NCBI RefSeq assembly: GCF_034424625.1
Contig: NZ_CP139976.1
Coordinates: forward strand, 4,030,001 to 4,094,000
DNA from: Janthinobacterium lividum
GTDB lineage: Bacteria > Pseudomonadota > Gammaproteobacteria > Burkholderiales > Burkholderiaceae_D
DNA length: 64,000 nt
Direction of reading: 5' to 3'
In this document: one piece after another, positions 24,985 to 33,792 of the stretch
Layout: the number at the start of each line of letters is the position of its first letter
Position numbering within the stretch: the first letter of the stretch is position 1
Made by a program: the position numbers and the translations under genes
Notes under the pieces: model-generated
Database searches by the model: none
What the model was told of the DNA's origin: nothing
The model's input: only the letters and a program-made list of their open reading frames with translations

Positions 24985-26862
24985 CTACAAGTGCCACAGC
25001 CGCAGCGGCAGCAACCCCCACCAGGCCAGCACCAGCAGCAGCTGCAAGGCCGCCAGCAAGGCCACCCAATCCCATTTCGCCCACGAGCCCGCCTCGGCCG
25101 CCGTGCCGCGGCTGCGCCAGCAGCGCGCCAGGCCGAATGCCGTCGCCAGCGGCAGCGCGCCTGTCGCCAGTGCCAGCAGCACGCTGGCGATGGTGACGTC
25201 GCCCAGGCGCAGGTAGGACTGGAAATAGAAAAACGGCAGCGGCAAGAGCAGCGCCAGCAGCGACAGCAAGGGCGCGAACAGATGGTCGCCCCGTCCCAGG
25301 CTGCGCCGCGCAGCGCGCCACACGCCCACCACCAGCACATACAGCAAGCCGGCTGCCCCCAGGGCCAGGCTGCCCCACAGCACCAGCATGCGCAGCATCG
25401 ATGCGCGCTCATAGCTGCGCAAGCCGTCGCTGAGCACATGCTTGCCATCCTCTTGCATCAGCACGTGCGACGGCGTGCTGCGGTCGCTGGCGCGGAACAG
25501 CAAGCCGCCCACCGGTTCCAGTTCCTTCGGCTCGCCCTGGAACGGGATCAGGAACAGCGACTCGCCATCCCATTTCAGGCGCGTAAAGCCAAAGACGGCA
25601 TCGACCCAGGCCATGCTGGCCATGGGGCTGGGCGACGGCACGTACACGCCCTGCCAGTTTTCCACCGTGGGCGCGGGCGTGCCGCGCGGGGCCGGCGCGC
25701 GCAGCGGCAGCTCCAGGTCGCGCAACAGCAGGCGGTTGAAGCGTTCATAGTCGGCCTGCTCCGCATCCGTATTGAAGGCCACGAAGAAGGCGCTGTCCTG
25801 CTCCGGATAGATGCACAGCATGGCGCGGAAACCCACGGCCGTGCCAGGATGGCAGGCCCCCACCACATTGTGACGGTCGCGCACGGCAAGCGCCAGGCCG
25901 TGGCCCGTTGCCAGGCCCGCCTGCGCCGCGTCCGTGCCGGCCGGTTCGGACATGGCGCCCATCAGCGCCATGTCGATGAATTGCTTGTCCTGCAACTTGC
26001 CGTCGCCCATGAGGAATTGCGCCAGCTTGCCCATGTCGGCCGCCGTGGTGGTAAATTGCGCGGCCGGACGCAGGTATTGGGGCACGGCCGGCTGCGCCAC
26101 GCCATGCTCGAAGTGGCCCATGGCCAGGCGCGGGTCGGCATGCGCTCCCGCCTGCGTGCTCATTTGCGTGACGAAGGCAAACGTGCTGTCCGCCATGCCC
26201 AGCGGCTGCAGCAGCTGCGCATCGAGGTAACGCTCGTACGGCTGGCCCGTGACTTTCTCGATCACCATGCCCAGCAAGCCATAGCCCATGTTCGAATACG
26301 CGTAGCGGCTGCCGGGCCGCGCGCGCACGCGCAGCAGATTGCGGCCGCCGTCAAACGCCTCGGCCAGCGGCATGTCCGGCACCGGGTTCAGGCTGAACGC
26401 CTGCCAGAAGCGCACGTTATCGAGGCCGGACGTGTGCGCCAGCAGGTGGCGGATGCGCACGGGATCGCTGGCTTGCCACGGGTTTTTCAGCGCCAGTTCC
26501 GGCAGCACCTGCTGCAGGGGCGTGTCGAGCGTGAGCCGGTCTTCGCTGACCAGGCGCAAGATGCCCAGCGCCAGCGCCACCTTGCCCACGGAGCCCACCT
26601 GCATGCGCGTGTCCGCCTGCATGGGTATTTGCTTGGCAGCATCGCGCAAGCCGGACGCGCCAACTTTGACTGTTCCGTCGGGCAAGACTTCACTCCAGAC
26701 AGCGCCCGCCAGGCCCTCTTCCTTCAAGCCGGCGGCAAACTCCGCTTCCAGGGGGGCGGCGGCGTGGGCCACGCTGGCGCACAGCAGCAAGGCCGGCAAG
26801 GCCTGGCGCAGCCATGACCTGGCGCGCGCGGCCAGGGTGGGATATCGATCTCGTTTCAACAA
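24985..26862 (-). CDS. Exported serine hydrolase, beta-lactamase/CubicO family, with C-terminal membrane segments
   Basis: 625 residues. A signal peptide (about 1-35, ending AHA) precedes a class C beta-lactamase-like domain with S91-V-G-K94 and Y189-S-N191. The C-terminal 180 residues contain several hydrophobic segments (from about 485), so the catalytic domain is periplasmic and tethered to the inner membrane. Proteins of this family are esterases or D-amino-acid/peptidoglycan peptidases; beta-lactamase activity should not be assumed. It converges on the MNIO operon with a gap of one base and no terminator between them. The substrate is unknown. Confidence 0.87.
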   Translation of the reverse strand: MLKRDRYPTLAARARSWLRQALPALLLCASVAHAAAPLEAEFAAGLKEEGLAGAVWSEVLPDGTVKVGASGLRDAAKQIPMQADTRMQVGSVGKVALALGILRLVSEDRLTLDTPLQQVLPELALKNPWQASDPVRIRHLLAHTSGLDNVRFWQAFSLNPVPDMPLAEAFDGGRNLLRVRARPGSRYAYSNMGYGLLGMVIEKVTGQPYERYLDAQLLQPLGMADSTFAFVTQMSTQAGAHADPRLAMGHFEHGVAQPAVPQYLRPAAQFTTTAADMGKLAQFLMGDGKLQDKQFIDMALMGAMSEPAGTDAAQAGLATGHGLALAVRDRHNVVGACHPGTAVGFRAMLCIYPEQDSAFFVAFNTDAEQADYERFNRLLLRDLELPLRAPAPRGTPAPTVENWQGVYVPSPSPMASMAWVDAVFGFTRLKWDGESLFLIPFQGEPKELEPVGGLLFRASDRSTPSHVLMQEDGKHVLSDGLRSYERASMLRMLVLWGSLALGAAGLLYVLVVGVWRAARRSLGRGDHLFAPLLSLLALLLPLPFFYFQSYLRLGDVTIASVLLALATGALPLATAFGLARCWRSRGTAAEAGSWAKWDWVALLAALQLLLVLAWWGLLPLRLWHL

Positions 26863-26945
26863 TGTATTCTGCCTTTTTGCATGGACTGCGCTCCCGTGCC
26901 GCTTTGCTTGTTACAATTAAAAATTGAGCAACGACGGGAGCTTTC

Positions 26946-27308
26946 ATGTCACAAGATATTATTTTGGATACCCAACTCCAGCAGACCAAGAACCTGGCCT
27001 GGTGGTTGTACCTGATACATGGCGCCAGCTTTGTGTTTTCGCTGGGCGCGTTTTCCTTCATTCCGCTCATCATCAATTATGTGAAGCGGGACGAGGCGGC
27101 CGGGACCTTCGTGCACAGCCATCACAGCTGGATGATCCGTTCCTTCTGGTGGTACGCGGCCTGGATCGTCGTCGGCGCCATCCTGTGGATCACGCTGATC
27201 GGCATTCCGCTGGCACTCATCGTATGGGGCGTGGCCTGGCTGTGGAAAGCCTACCGCTTGCTGCGCGGCTTCCTCGACCTGAACAACAACAAGCCCGTGC
27301 CCATGTAA
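26946..27308 (+). CDS. Small DUF4870-like membrane protein
   Basis: 120 residues with three hydrophobic segments (about 18-48, 68-83 and 84-104). The N-terminal TKNLAWWLYLIHGASFVFSLG and the segment IINYVKRDEAAGTFVHSHHSWMIRSF are typical of small DUF4870-like inner-membrane proteins of beta- and gammaproteobacteria. GGGAG upstream of the ATG supports the start. It diverges from the hydrolase gene; a hairpin follows. Function unknown. Confidence 0.75.
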   Translation: MSQDIILDTQLQQTKNLAWWLYLIHGASFVFSLGAFSFIPLIINYVKRDEAAGTFVHSHHSWMIRSFWWYAAWIVVGAILWITLIGIPLALIVWGVAWLWKAYRLLRGFLDLNNNKPVPM

Positions 27309-27318
27309 AAGGTGCTTC

Positions 27319-27341
27319 GCGGCAAGCCAACGGCTTGCCGC
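27319..27341. terminator. Hairpin between converging genes
   Basis: A perfect 10-bp stem with a 3-base loop (27319-27328 with 27332-27341) sits between the small membrane protein gene and metC. There is no T-tract, so termination is only probable. Confidence 0.5.
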
Positions 27342-27344
27342 TGC

Positions 27345-28511
27345 CTACATCGCCGCGAACGCCCGTTCGATATCGGCGATCAGATCCTGCGGATCTTCCA
27401 GTCCCACGTTCAGGCGCACCAGCTGGCCCGGCAACTGCCAGCCCTTGCGCATGGCCGCGATGCGGTACGGCATCACCAGGCTGTTTGCGCCGCCCCAGCT
27501 GTAGCCAATCTTGAACAACTGCAATGCATCGACGAAGCGGTCCGTCTGCGCCTCCGTGTAGCGGGCATCGAACAGCACGGAAAACAGGCCGCCCGCGCCC
27601 GTGAAGTCGCGCTGCCAGATGGCGTGGCCGGGGCAATCCTCGAAAGCCGGATGCAGCACCGTGGCGATCTCGCTGCGTCCCTTGAGCCAGGCGGCCACCG
27701 TGCGCGCGCCCGCATCGTGGGCGTCGAAGCGCAGTTTCATGGTGGGCAGGCCGCGCAGCAGCAGGTAGGCGTCATCCGCCCCCACGCCCATGCCCAGACG
27801 CATGTGCGCCTGCGCCAGGCGGTCGTGCAGCGCCCGCTCGCGCGTAATGAGCGCGCCCATCAGCACATCCGAGCCGCCCGACTGGTATTTCGTCAGCGCC
27901 TGCATGATGATGTCCACGCCCAGCTCAAAGCCGCGCAGGGCCAGGCCGGCCGACCAGGTGTTGTCCAACGCTACCAGCACGCCGCGCGCGTGGGCGGCCG
28001 CGCAGATGGCAGGCAAGTCCGGCACTTCCATCGTCACGGAACCGGGCGCTTCCGTCCAGATGAGCTTGGTATTCTCCTGGATCAAGGCGGCGATGCCGGC
28101 GCCGATGAGCGGATCGTAATAGCGGGCCGTGATGCCGAAGTCCTGCGACAGCCAGCGTCCCAGTTCGCGGTTCGGGTTGTAGATATTTTCCGGCAACAAG
28201 ACGTCGTCGCCCATTTTCAGCAGGGCAAAGTCCGCCATGGCGATGGCCGCCAGACCCGACGGCGCCAGCAGGCAATATTTACCCCCTTCGATCTCGGCCA
28301 GCCGCGCTTCCAGGGTGAACGTGGTGGGCGTGCCGTGCAAGCCGTAGGTGTAGGCGTTCTTCTCTTTCCAGTCGCCCGAGCGCATGGCCGCCACATCCTT
28401 GAACAGCACGGTCGAGGCATGGTGGATGGCGTTGGGAAACGCAGCAAAGCCTTGCGGCGCCTGGTAATCGCTGTGGATCAGCGCGGTTTGCGGAGATTTG
28501 ATTGTGGTCAT
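27345..28511 (-). CDS. metC: Cystathionine beta-lyase
   Basis: A 388-residue PLP enzyme of the Cys/Met metabolism family. It cleaves cystathionine to homocysteine, pyruvate and ammonia in methionine synthesis. The PLP-binding Lys is in QALTKYQSGGSDVLMG (about residue 206). Other family signatures are YGLHGTPT, APSGLAAIAM, LPENIYNP and ALDNTWSAG. The sequence is closer to MetC-type lyases (ENIYNPNRE, WSAGL) than to cystathionine gamma-synthase. It is monocistronic, with a long upstream spacer shared with the PEP-CTERM gene. Confidence 0.9.
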   Translation of the reverse strand: MTTIKSPQTALIHSDYQAPQGFAAFPNAIHHASTVLFKDVAAMRSGDWKEKNAYTYGLHGTPTTFTLEARLAEIEGGKYCLLAPSGLAAIAMADFALLKMGDDVLLPENIYNPNRELGRWLSQDFGITARYYDPLIGAGIAALIQENTKLIWTEAPGSVTMEVPDLPAICAAAHARGVLVALDNTWSAGLALRGFELGVDIIMQALTKYQSGGSDVLMGALITRERALHDRLAQAHMRLGMGVGADDAYLLLRGLPTMKLRFDAHDAGARTVAAWLKGRSEIATVLHPAFEDCPGHAIWQRDFTGAGGLFSVLFDARYTEAQTDRFVDALQLFKIGYSWGGANSLVMPYRIAAMRKGWQLPGQLVRLNVGLEDPQDLIADIERAFAAM

Positions 28512-28673
28512 GGCGTCGTCGGCAAAAACGTGGGCAGGTAAAAAAGTGGACCGCGCAGTGCGGCGCCACCTGGATTGTAAGGGCTTTACTCAAAAACCGC
28601 CGTACAACTGAGGCCAGGCGCATGGCGAACGGAAGAAGAAATCCGATAATGTCTCAACATTTATCATGTATTA

Positions 28674-28702
28674 TTGACATGCTTTATTTTTAATATTATA
28701 CA
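28674..28702 (+). promoter_or_regulatory. Sigma-70 promoter of the PEP-CTERM gene
   Basis: A perfect -35 TTGACA (28674-28679) and a -10-like TATACA (28697-28702) are separated by 17 bases. They sit just upstream of GAAGGG and the start at 28725, in a strongly AT-rich stretch. Confidence 0.65.
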
Positions 28703-28724
28703 TTTCAATCTGAAGGGATATCCC

Positions 28725-29303
28725 ATGTTGAAAAATGCAGTGCTGGCTTGCGCCCTGGCTGCGGCCACGACGACGGCGCTGGCCGCTCCAGCCACGCCTT
28801 ACCTAGTCAATTTTTCCTATACCGGTTTTTATGATGACTTGAACGGCGGTGCGTGGAACCCGAACTTGCGGCTGGCGGGGAGCTTTTTTGCCGACAATGC
28901 CAATGGCGACAATGTCCTCACCAAAAACGAAATATCCTACCTGGCGTTTGCCGGCACATTATATCTAGGTGATTGCAATAATGGCAATATTTATCTGCGC
29001 TGTGGCGTCGATATACTGGAATACTCGCTGGAGGGCGGATTGAAGATTTCAGCCTATTTCGTCGGCAGCTATCCCGACGAAACCTTTTTTTCAACCCTGA
29101 AGACGGGTGACTCCTTCAGCTACACCTACCAGCATCCTTATTTTCTACCTAACGGGCAGCATACTAGAGTACGCTGGTCGCCAGACACCAAGCTGACGAT
29201 CGGTCCTGTACTGCTCCCCGTACCAGAGCCTGAAGCCTATGCCATGCTGCTGCTGGGTCTGACCGGTATCGGCTGGATGCAGCGCCGGCGCCGCGCCATT
29301 TAA
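28725..29303 (+). CDS. Exported PEP-CTERM sorting-domain protein
   Basis: 192 residues. A signal peptide (about 1-20, ending ALA) is followed by an acidic/aromatic secreted domain of unknown function. At the C-terminus is the classic PEP-CTERM tripartite signal: VPEPEAYA, a hydrophobic stretch, and a basic end (RRRR). Such proteins are cleaved by an exosortase (EpsH/XrtA) and displayed on the surface or in the biofilm matrix; no exosortase is in this window. The gene is AT-richer than its neighbours. The start at 28725 is supported by GAAGGG; a longer frame begins at 28674 inside the promoter. Confidence 0.88.
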   Translation: MLKNAVLACALAAATTTALAAPATPYLVNFSYTGFYDDLNGGAWNPNLRLAGSFFADNANGDNVLTKNEISYLAFAGTLYLGDCNNGNIYLRCGVDILEYSLEGGLKISAYFVGSYPDETFFSTLKTGDSFSYTYQHPYFLPNGQHTRVRWSPDTKLTIGPVLLPVPEPEAYAMLLLGLTGIGWMQRRRRAI

Positions 29304-29309
29304 AGCACG

Positions 29310-29340
29310 AAAAAAAAGGGACCTCCAACTGGCGATCCCT
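29310..29340 (-). terminator. Intrinsic terminator of rimO
   Basis: On the minus strand AGGGATC pairs with GGTCCCT (one G-U) and is followed by eight T's. It lies 46-76 bases after the rimO stop and just after the converging PEP-CTERM gene. Confidence 0.75.
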
Positions 29341-29385
29341 CCTATTCAGAACGGCGTCAACGCTGTATGTCAGACCAGGACAGCG

Positions 29386-30798
29386 TTACTCGGCCGCACC
29401 CCACAAGTCATGCGCGTCGGCCGACGTGATGGTCACGTCGACGAACTGGCCCACCGCCAGCTTGCGGTGCGGCTCGAAAGGCGGCTTCACATACACGACG
29501 CCGTCGATTTCCGGCGCGTCGGCGGACGAACGGCCCACGCCGCCGGAACGGGTGACTTCATCGATCAGCACGCGCACGGTCTTGCCGACCTTGGCTTGCA
29601 GGCGTTTTTTCGAGATTTCTTCCTGCAGCAGCATCACACGGCCGCGGCGCTCTTCGCGCAGCTCTTCCGGCACGGGGTTGTCGATGGCGTTGGCGGTCGC
29701 GCCTTCGACAGGCGAATAGGCGAAACAGCCGAGGCGGTCGATCTGCGCTTCCTTGAGGAAGTCCAGCAAGTACTCGAATTCCGCTTCCGTTTCGCCTGGG
29801 AAACCGGCGATGAAGGTCGAGCGGATCGTCAGGTCCGGATTGATGGCGCGCCAGGCCTGGATGCGGTCGAGGTTTTTCTCGCCGCTGGCCGGGCGCTTCA
29901 TGCGCTTCAGTACGTCAGGATGCGCATGCTGCATCGGAATGTCGAGGTAAGGCAGGATGTGGCCGCCGCTCATCATCGGAATGATCTGGTCCACATGCGG
30001 GTATGGATACACATAGTGCAGGCGCACCCAGGCGCCGTAGGTCTTGGCCAGTTCGCCCAGCGCTTCCGTCAGCTGCGTCATGTGGGTTTTCACGGGACGG
30101 CCATTCCAGAAGCCGGAACGGAATTTCACATCCACGCCATACGCCGAGGTGTCTTGCGAAATGACCAGCAATTCCTTGACGCCGGCCTTGAACAGGTTTT
30201 CCGCTTCGATCATCAGTTCGCCGATCGGACGCGAGACGAGGTCGCCACGCATCGACGGGATGATGCAGAAGCTGCAGCGGTGGTTGCAGCCTTCGGAAAT
30301 TTTCAGGTAGGCATAGTGCTTCGGCGTCAGCTTGACGCCTTGCGGCGGCACCAGGTCGAGGAATGGCGCATGCGGTTTCGGCAGGTGAAAGTGGACGGAA
30401 TCCATCACTTCGGCCAGCGCGTGCGGGCCCGTGACGGACAGCACTTTCGGGTGCACCTTCATGATGATGTCGTCGCCGGCAGCATCTTTCTTGGCGCCCA
30501 GGCAACCGGTCACGATCACTTTGCCGTTTTCAGCCAGCGCTTCGCCGATGGCGTCGAGCGACTCTTGCACGGCAGCATCGATAAAACCGCAGGTGTTGAC
30601 GATCACCAGATCGGCGCCAGCGTAGGATTTCGCCGTTTCGTAGCCTTCGGCGCGCAGTTGGGTCAGGATTTGTTCGGAGTCGACCAGCGCTTTCGGGCAG
30701 CCGAGCGAGACAAAGCCCACTTTCGGCGCCGCACCTGGCATGGCCTGCATGGCCTCGGGCTGGGCGGAAGGAACGGGAATACGGTGAATTTCAGACAT
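29386..30798 (-). CDS. rimO: Ribosomal protein S12 methylthiotransferase
   Basis: A 470-residue radical-SAM methylthiotransferase that modifies an Asp of ribosomal protein S12. The N-terminal MTTase domain carries cysteines in [19 protein letters not shown] and VTGCLG, ligands of the auxiliary cluster. The radical-SAM cluster motif is [13 protein letters not shown] domain closes the C-terminus. An N-terminal extension of about 25 residues precedes the conserved core. It has its own upstream spacer and a clear terminator downstream. Confidence 0.95.
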   Translation of the reverse strand: MSEIHRIPVPSAQPEAMQAMPGAAPKVGFVSLGCPKALVDSEQILTQLRAEGYETAKSYAGADLVIVNTCGFIDAAVQESLDAIGEALAENGKVIVTGCLGAKKDAAGDDIIMKVHPKVLSVTGPHALAEVMDSVHFHLPKPHAPFLDLVPPQGVKLTPKHYAYLKISEGCNHRCSFCIIPSMRGDLVSRPIGELMIEAENLFKAGVKELLVISQDTSAYGVDVKFRSGFWNGRPVKTHMTQLTEALGELAKTYGAWVRLHYVYPYPHVDQIIPMMSGGHILPYLDIPMQHAHPDVLKRMKRPASGEKNLDRIQAWRAINPDLTIRSTFIAGFPGETEAEFEYLLDFLKEAQIDRLGCFAYSPVEGATANAIDNPVPEELREERRGRVMLLQEEISKKRLQAKVGKTVRVLIDEVTRSGGVGRSSADAPEIDGVVYVKPPFEPHRKLAVGQFVDVTITSADAHDLWGAAE

Positions 30799-30934
30799 AG
30801 TTGGCAGCTAGAAAATGGTGAGGCGAATCGGCTATTGTACCCCGAGCCGCCCCTTGCTGGCAGAACTATGCTGTTTTGATGACGCCAATACAACTACCAG
30901 GCGATCGAATCGCCCGGTGAGTGTATCGGATCGA

Positions 30935-31498
30935 TTACTTTTTGTCGGTTGGAGGAACCGGCGGCACGAACGGGAAGGTGCCGAACAGATTCTTGCTCTG
31001 GCTCTGCATCTGTTCCTGCATCTGCACGAACAGGCTCTTGCTCTGGTCGATGTAGTTGTTCATCATGCCTTGCATCATCGGGCCCTGGACATTCATGAAC
31101 TGGGTCCACATTTCCGGGCTGAATGGCTTGCCTTCGAAACTGCCGGCCGACGTGCCCGTGAATTTGTGCTGGATATCGGTGAACGCTTGCACGTTCTTTT
31201 CCAGGTAGGATCCCATCATGCCCTGCATGGCGTGGCCATAGTAGCGGATGATCTGCGACAGCACGCTGCTCGAGAACATGGGCGCGCCGTTTGCTTCCTC
31301 TTCCAAAATGATTTGCAACAAGATGCTGCGCGTCAAATCTTCATTGGACTTGGCATCGACGACGGTAAACACCTCATTGTCCAACACCAGCTGCTTGACG
31401 TCCGTCAAGGTGATGTAGGAACTGGTTTGCGTGTCATACAGACGGCGGTTGGGATATTTTTTAATCAGGCGGTCTATACTTTTTTTTGCACTACTCAT
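30935..31498 (-). CDS. phaR: Polyhydroxyalkanoate synthesis repressor
   Basis: 188 residues. The N-terminal PHB/PHA accumulation-regulator DNA-binding domain (IKKYPNRRLYDTQTSSYITL) is followed by the accumulation domain and a Met/Gln-rich C-terminus that binds PHA granules in this family. PhaR represses the phasin gene, and often itself, until polymer titrates it away. I use the ATG at 31498, with GGAA upstream; a GTG 12 bases earlier is possible. It lies downstream of phaC on the same strand, but a terminator and its own promoter region separate the two. Confidence 0.92.
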   Translation of the reverse strand: MSSAKKSIDRLIKKYPNRRLYDTQTSSYITLTDVKQLVLDNEVFTVVDAKSNEDLTRSILLQIILEEEANGAPMFSSSVLSQIIRYYGHAMQGMMGSYLEKNVQAFTDIQHKFTGTSAGSFEGKPFSPEMWTQFMNVQGPMMQGMMNNYIDQSKSLFVQMQEQMQSQSKNLFGTFPFVPPVPPTDKK

Positions 31499-31543
31499 CA
31501 CAAGTTCCACTTATTGCGCCGCAGCGCATACTGAGTTAATCCG

Positions 31544-31569
31544 AAAAAAAAGCGAACGTGGGTCCGCTT
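31544..31569 (-). terminator. Intrinsic terminator in the phaR leader
   Basis: On the minus-strand RNA AAGCGGAC pairs with GUUCGCUU over 8 bp (one G-U) with a CCAC loop and then a T-tract. The plus strand would have an A-C mismatch, so it is built for the minus strand. It lies downstream of the likely phaR promoter and 46 bp before the start codon, so it can act as an attenuator or end phaC read-through. Confidence 0.65.
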
Positions 31570-31582
31570 TCGCACCTGCCTA

Positions 31583-31608
31583 CGTTTTCCATTATAGAGT
31601 GGAAAACG
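31583..31608. promoter_or_regulatory. Operator-like palindrome overlapping the phaR -10 box
   Basis: CGTTTTCCA and TGGAAAACG are perfect 9-bp inverted arms with an 8-base spacer. The minus-strand TATAAT (31591-31596) lies in the centre, and a weak -35 (TGCAAT at 31614-31619) is 17 bases upstream. A protein bound here would block RNA polymerase directly. Confidence 0.55.
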
Positions 31609-31646
31609 GCTCCATTGCACATCAGGGTAGTAGATTCCCGCATTTA

Positions 31647-31657
31647 TTGCAACGCAA
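31647..31657. promoter_or_regulatory. TGC-N3-GCA element, candidate PhaR site
   Basis: TTGC-AAC-GCAA is an exact inverted repeat containing the TGC-N3-GCA pattern reported for PhaR operators. It lies about 60 bp upstream of the predicted phaR transcription start. Confidence 0.4.
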
Positions 31658-31676
31658 CTAAAAGTAGATTCTTGAC

Positions 31677-31700
31677 AAGACCGGAGATTACGCCGGTCTT
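31677..31700 (-). terminator. Hairpin after phaC
   Basis: AAGACCGG and CCGGTCTT (31677-31684, 31693-31700) form an 8-bp perfect stem 24 bases after the phaC stop. The T-tract is poor. Confidence 0.5.
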
Positions 31701-31723
31701 GCCAGGCCAGAAGCTTTTGTAAA

Positions 31724-33460
31724 CTAGTCCGCCCTGACTTTAACATACCGCCCCGGCGCCGGCTCGATTGCCGAGTGGCGTTTGTTGCCCGGCTTGCCAG
31801 GCGCTTTCACCTGCGTGCCGCCGTGTTCGGCCAGGAAGGCCGCCCATTCAGGCCACCAGCTGCCCACGTGCTCGGTCGCGCCTTCCATCCACTGCTCGGC
31901 AGTCAAGGGCTTGGCTTTCGCCGTGCGTGGCTGGTCATTGCTCCAGTAACTGCGTTTTTTCTTCGAGGCAGGATTGATCACGCCGGCGATGTGGCCCGAA
32001 GCGCCGAGGATGAAGCGGTTGGCTTTCGGTTTTTTCGGGTTCAGCACGGCCGTACTGGCATACGCCGCGCCCCACGGCACGATATGGTCTTCGCGCGAAC
32101 CGTAGATGAAAGCGGGCGCGTCGATGCTGCTCAAGTCGACCTTTTCCCCCGCAACCGTCAGCTTGCCCGGCACTTTCAGGCTGTTTTCCAGGTAAGTGTT
32201 GCGCAGATACCAGCAGAACATGGGGCCTGGCAAGCCCGTGCCATCGCCATTCCAGTACAGCAAGTCAAACGCGGGCGGCTCCTTGCCCTTCAGGTAATTC
32301 GACTGCACGTAGTTCCACACGAGGTCGTTCGGTCGCAGGCTGGAGAAAGTGCTGCCCAGGTCGCGACCCGACATCAGGCCGCCCTTGGCCAGGGTTTGCT
32401 CGCGCAGCGCCACTTGCGGCTCATCAATAAAGACGTCGAGCGCGCCCGCGTCGCAGAAATCGAGGAAGGTGGTCAACAGGGTCAGGCTGGCGGCCGGATT
32501 CTCGCCCCGCGCCTTGAGCACGGCCAGCGCCGTCGAGACAATGGTGCCGCCCACGCAAAAGCCGAACATATTGAGCTTGTCCTGGCCGCTGATTTCCTGC
32601 GCGACCTGGATGGCTTCGATCACGCCTTGCTCGACGTAATCGTCCCACGTCAGGTGCTGCATGCTCATGTCCGGATTGCGCCAGGACATCAGGAACACGG
32701 TATTGCCCTGCTCCACCGCATAGCGCACGAGCGAGTTTTCCGGCTGCAAGTCAAGGATATAGAATTTATTGATGCATGGCGGCACCATCAGCAGCGGCCG
32801 CTGGTGTACCGTGGGGGTGCTTGGCGTGTACTGGATCAGCTGGAACAAGGCATTTTCAAACACCACCGTGCCCGGCGTGGTGGCCACGTTGCGGCCCACT
32901 TCGAAGGCCGATTCGTCAGACTGCGAGATGCGGCCCTTGCCCATATCGGCCAGCATATTGCTCAAGCCCTTGGCCAGGCTTTCACCCTTGGTCTCGATCA
33001 GGGTTTGCTGGGCGTCGGGGTTGGTGGCAAGAAAATTGGCGGGCGACATGGCGTCGACGATTTGCTGCACGGCAAACGCAATCTTTTGCTTCTGGTGCGG
33101 CGTCGCTTCCACGGCATCGGCCATGGCGCTGAGAAACTCCGCGTTCAGCAAATAGGCGGCCGCATTGAAGGCCGACAGGGGACTGGCGTGCCAGGCAGGT
33201 GCTGAGAAACGGCGGTCTTTCAGCTCCGGCGCCTTGCCGGCCATAAAGTCAGCCCACAAGCCCGTCAGCTTGGCCACGTAGGCATTTTTCAGTTGCTCGA
33301 TCGCTTCCGGCTTGATGCTGGCGCCCGCATCCTGCAAAATGCCGGCAATCGGATTGCCCTGGGGCTGCGGTACCATGTTGAACCACGTCTTCCACTGTTC
33401 AGGATTGCTGATCTGCGCCATCCATTCCTTGGTCATCATTTGAGGATCGGGCATGTTCAT
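31724..33460 (-). CDS. phaC: Class I poly(3-hydroxyalkanoate) synthase
   Basis: 578 residues, the normal class I size. It polymerises (R)-3-hydroxyacyl-CoA at granule surfaces. The alpha/beta-hydrolase core has the lipase-like box GFCVGG with nucleophile C302; the general Asp lies in SREDHIVPW and the His in GASGHIAGV. The N-terminal domain (about 1-200) is the helical dimer/targeting region. Start ATG at 33460 is within the run MNMPDPQMM. phaA and phaB do not follow; phaR lies downstream, a common arrangement in Burkholderiales. Confidence 0.95.
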   Translation of the reverse strand: MNMPDPQMMTKEWMAQISNPEQWKTWFNMVPQPQGNPIAGILQDAGASIKPEAIEQLKNAYVAKLTGLWADFMAGKAPELKDRRFSAPAWHASPLSAFNAAAYLLNAEFLSAMADAVEATPHQKQKIAFAVQQIVDAMSPANFLATNPDAQQTLIETKGESLAKGLSNMLADMGKGRISQSDESAFEVGRNVATTPGTVVFENALFQLIQYTPSTPTVHQRPLLMVPPCINKFYILDLQPENSLVRYAVEQGNTVFLMSWRNPDMSMQHLTWDDYVEQGVIEAIQVAQEISGQDKLNMFGFCVGGTIVSTALAVLKARGENPAASLTLLTTFLDFCDAGALDVFIDEPQVALREQTLAKGGLMSGRDLGSTFSSLRPNDLVWNYVQSNYLKGKEPPAFDLLYWNGDGTGLPGPMFCWYLRNTYLENSLKVPGKLTVAGEKVDLSSIDAPAFIYGSREDHIVPWGAAYASTAVLNPKKPKANRFILGASGHIAGVINPASKKKRSYWSNDQPRTAKAKPLTAEQWMEGATEHVGSWWPEWAAFLAEHGGTQVKAPGKPGNKRHSAIEPAPGRYVKVRAD

Positions 33461-33542
33461 AGCTATATAAATCCATTCAAGAATTGATAAATAATTACTT
33501 CCGGGCCACCTGCATGCAAACTCTTACTGACTGCCAATACCA

Positions 33543-33776
33543 ATGATGCTCATGACCGCTGTTGCCTGGATCTATGTCGTCGGCCTCATGGCGCTGACGG
33601 AACCGTCCATCGTCGCCGGGGTGATGACCTTCGTGCTGTACTGCGTCATCCCGCTGTCCATCCTATTCTATCTGACGGGCTCAAGGAGACGCAAACGCAA
33701 GGCGGCGCGCATCGCGGAACTGCATGCCCGCGCGCGGGCCTCAGCAGACGATAAAACAAAAACGGCAGACACATAA
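33543..33776 (+). CDS. Small membrane protein of unknown function
   Basis: 77 residues: two hydrophobic segments (about 4-20 and 24-44) then a strongly basic cytoplasmic tail (GSRRRKRKAARIAEL) and a short acidic/basic end. It diverges from phaC with a short spacer. Its TAA stop lies in the loop of the terminator that it shares with the converging yfiH gene. I do not recognise a family. Confidence 0.7.
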   Translation: MMLMTAVAWIYVVGLMALTEPSIVAGVMTFVLYCVIPLSILFYLTGSRRRKRKAARIAELHARARASADDKTKTADT

Positions 33777-33786
33777 GTGTCTGCCG
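33763..33786. terminator. Intrinsic terminator (yfiH; shared)
   Basis: A perfect 10-bp stem (33763-33772 with 33777-33786) with a 4-base loop is followed on the minus strand by a long T-rich tract. It ends the yfiH-rluD transcript; the loop contains the stop codon of the converging small gene. Confidence 0.8.
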
Positions 33787-33792
33787 TGCAGA

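Noticed and set aside
24985..26862. Beta-lactamase resistance gene
   Set aside because: The motifs are those of the wider CubicO/serine hydrolase family and the protein has C-terminal membrane segments; resistance cannot be claimed.
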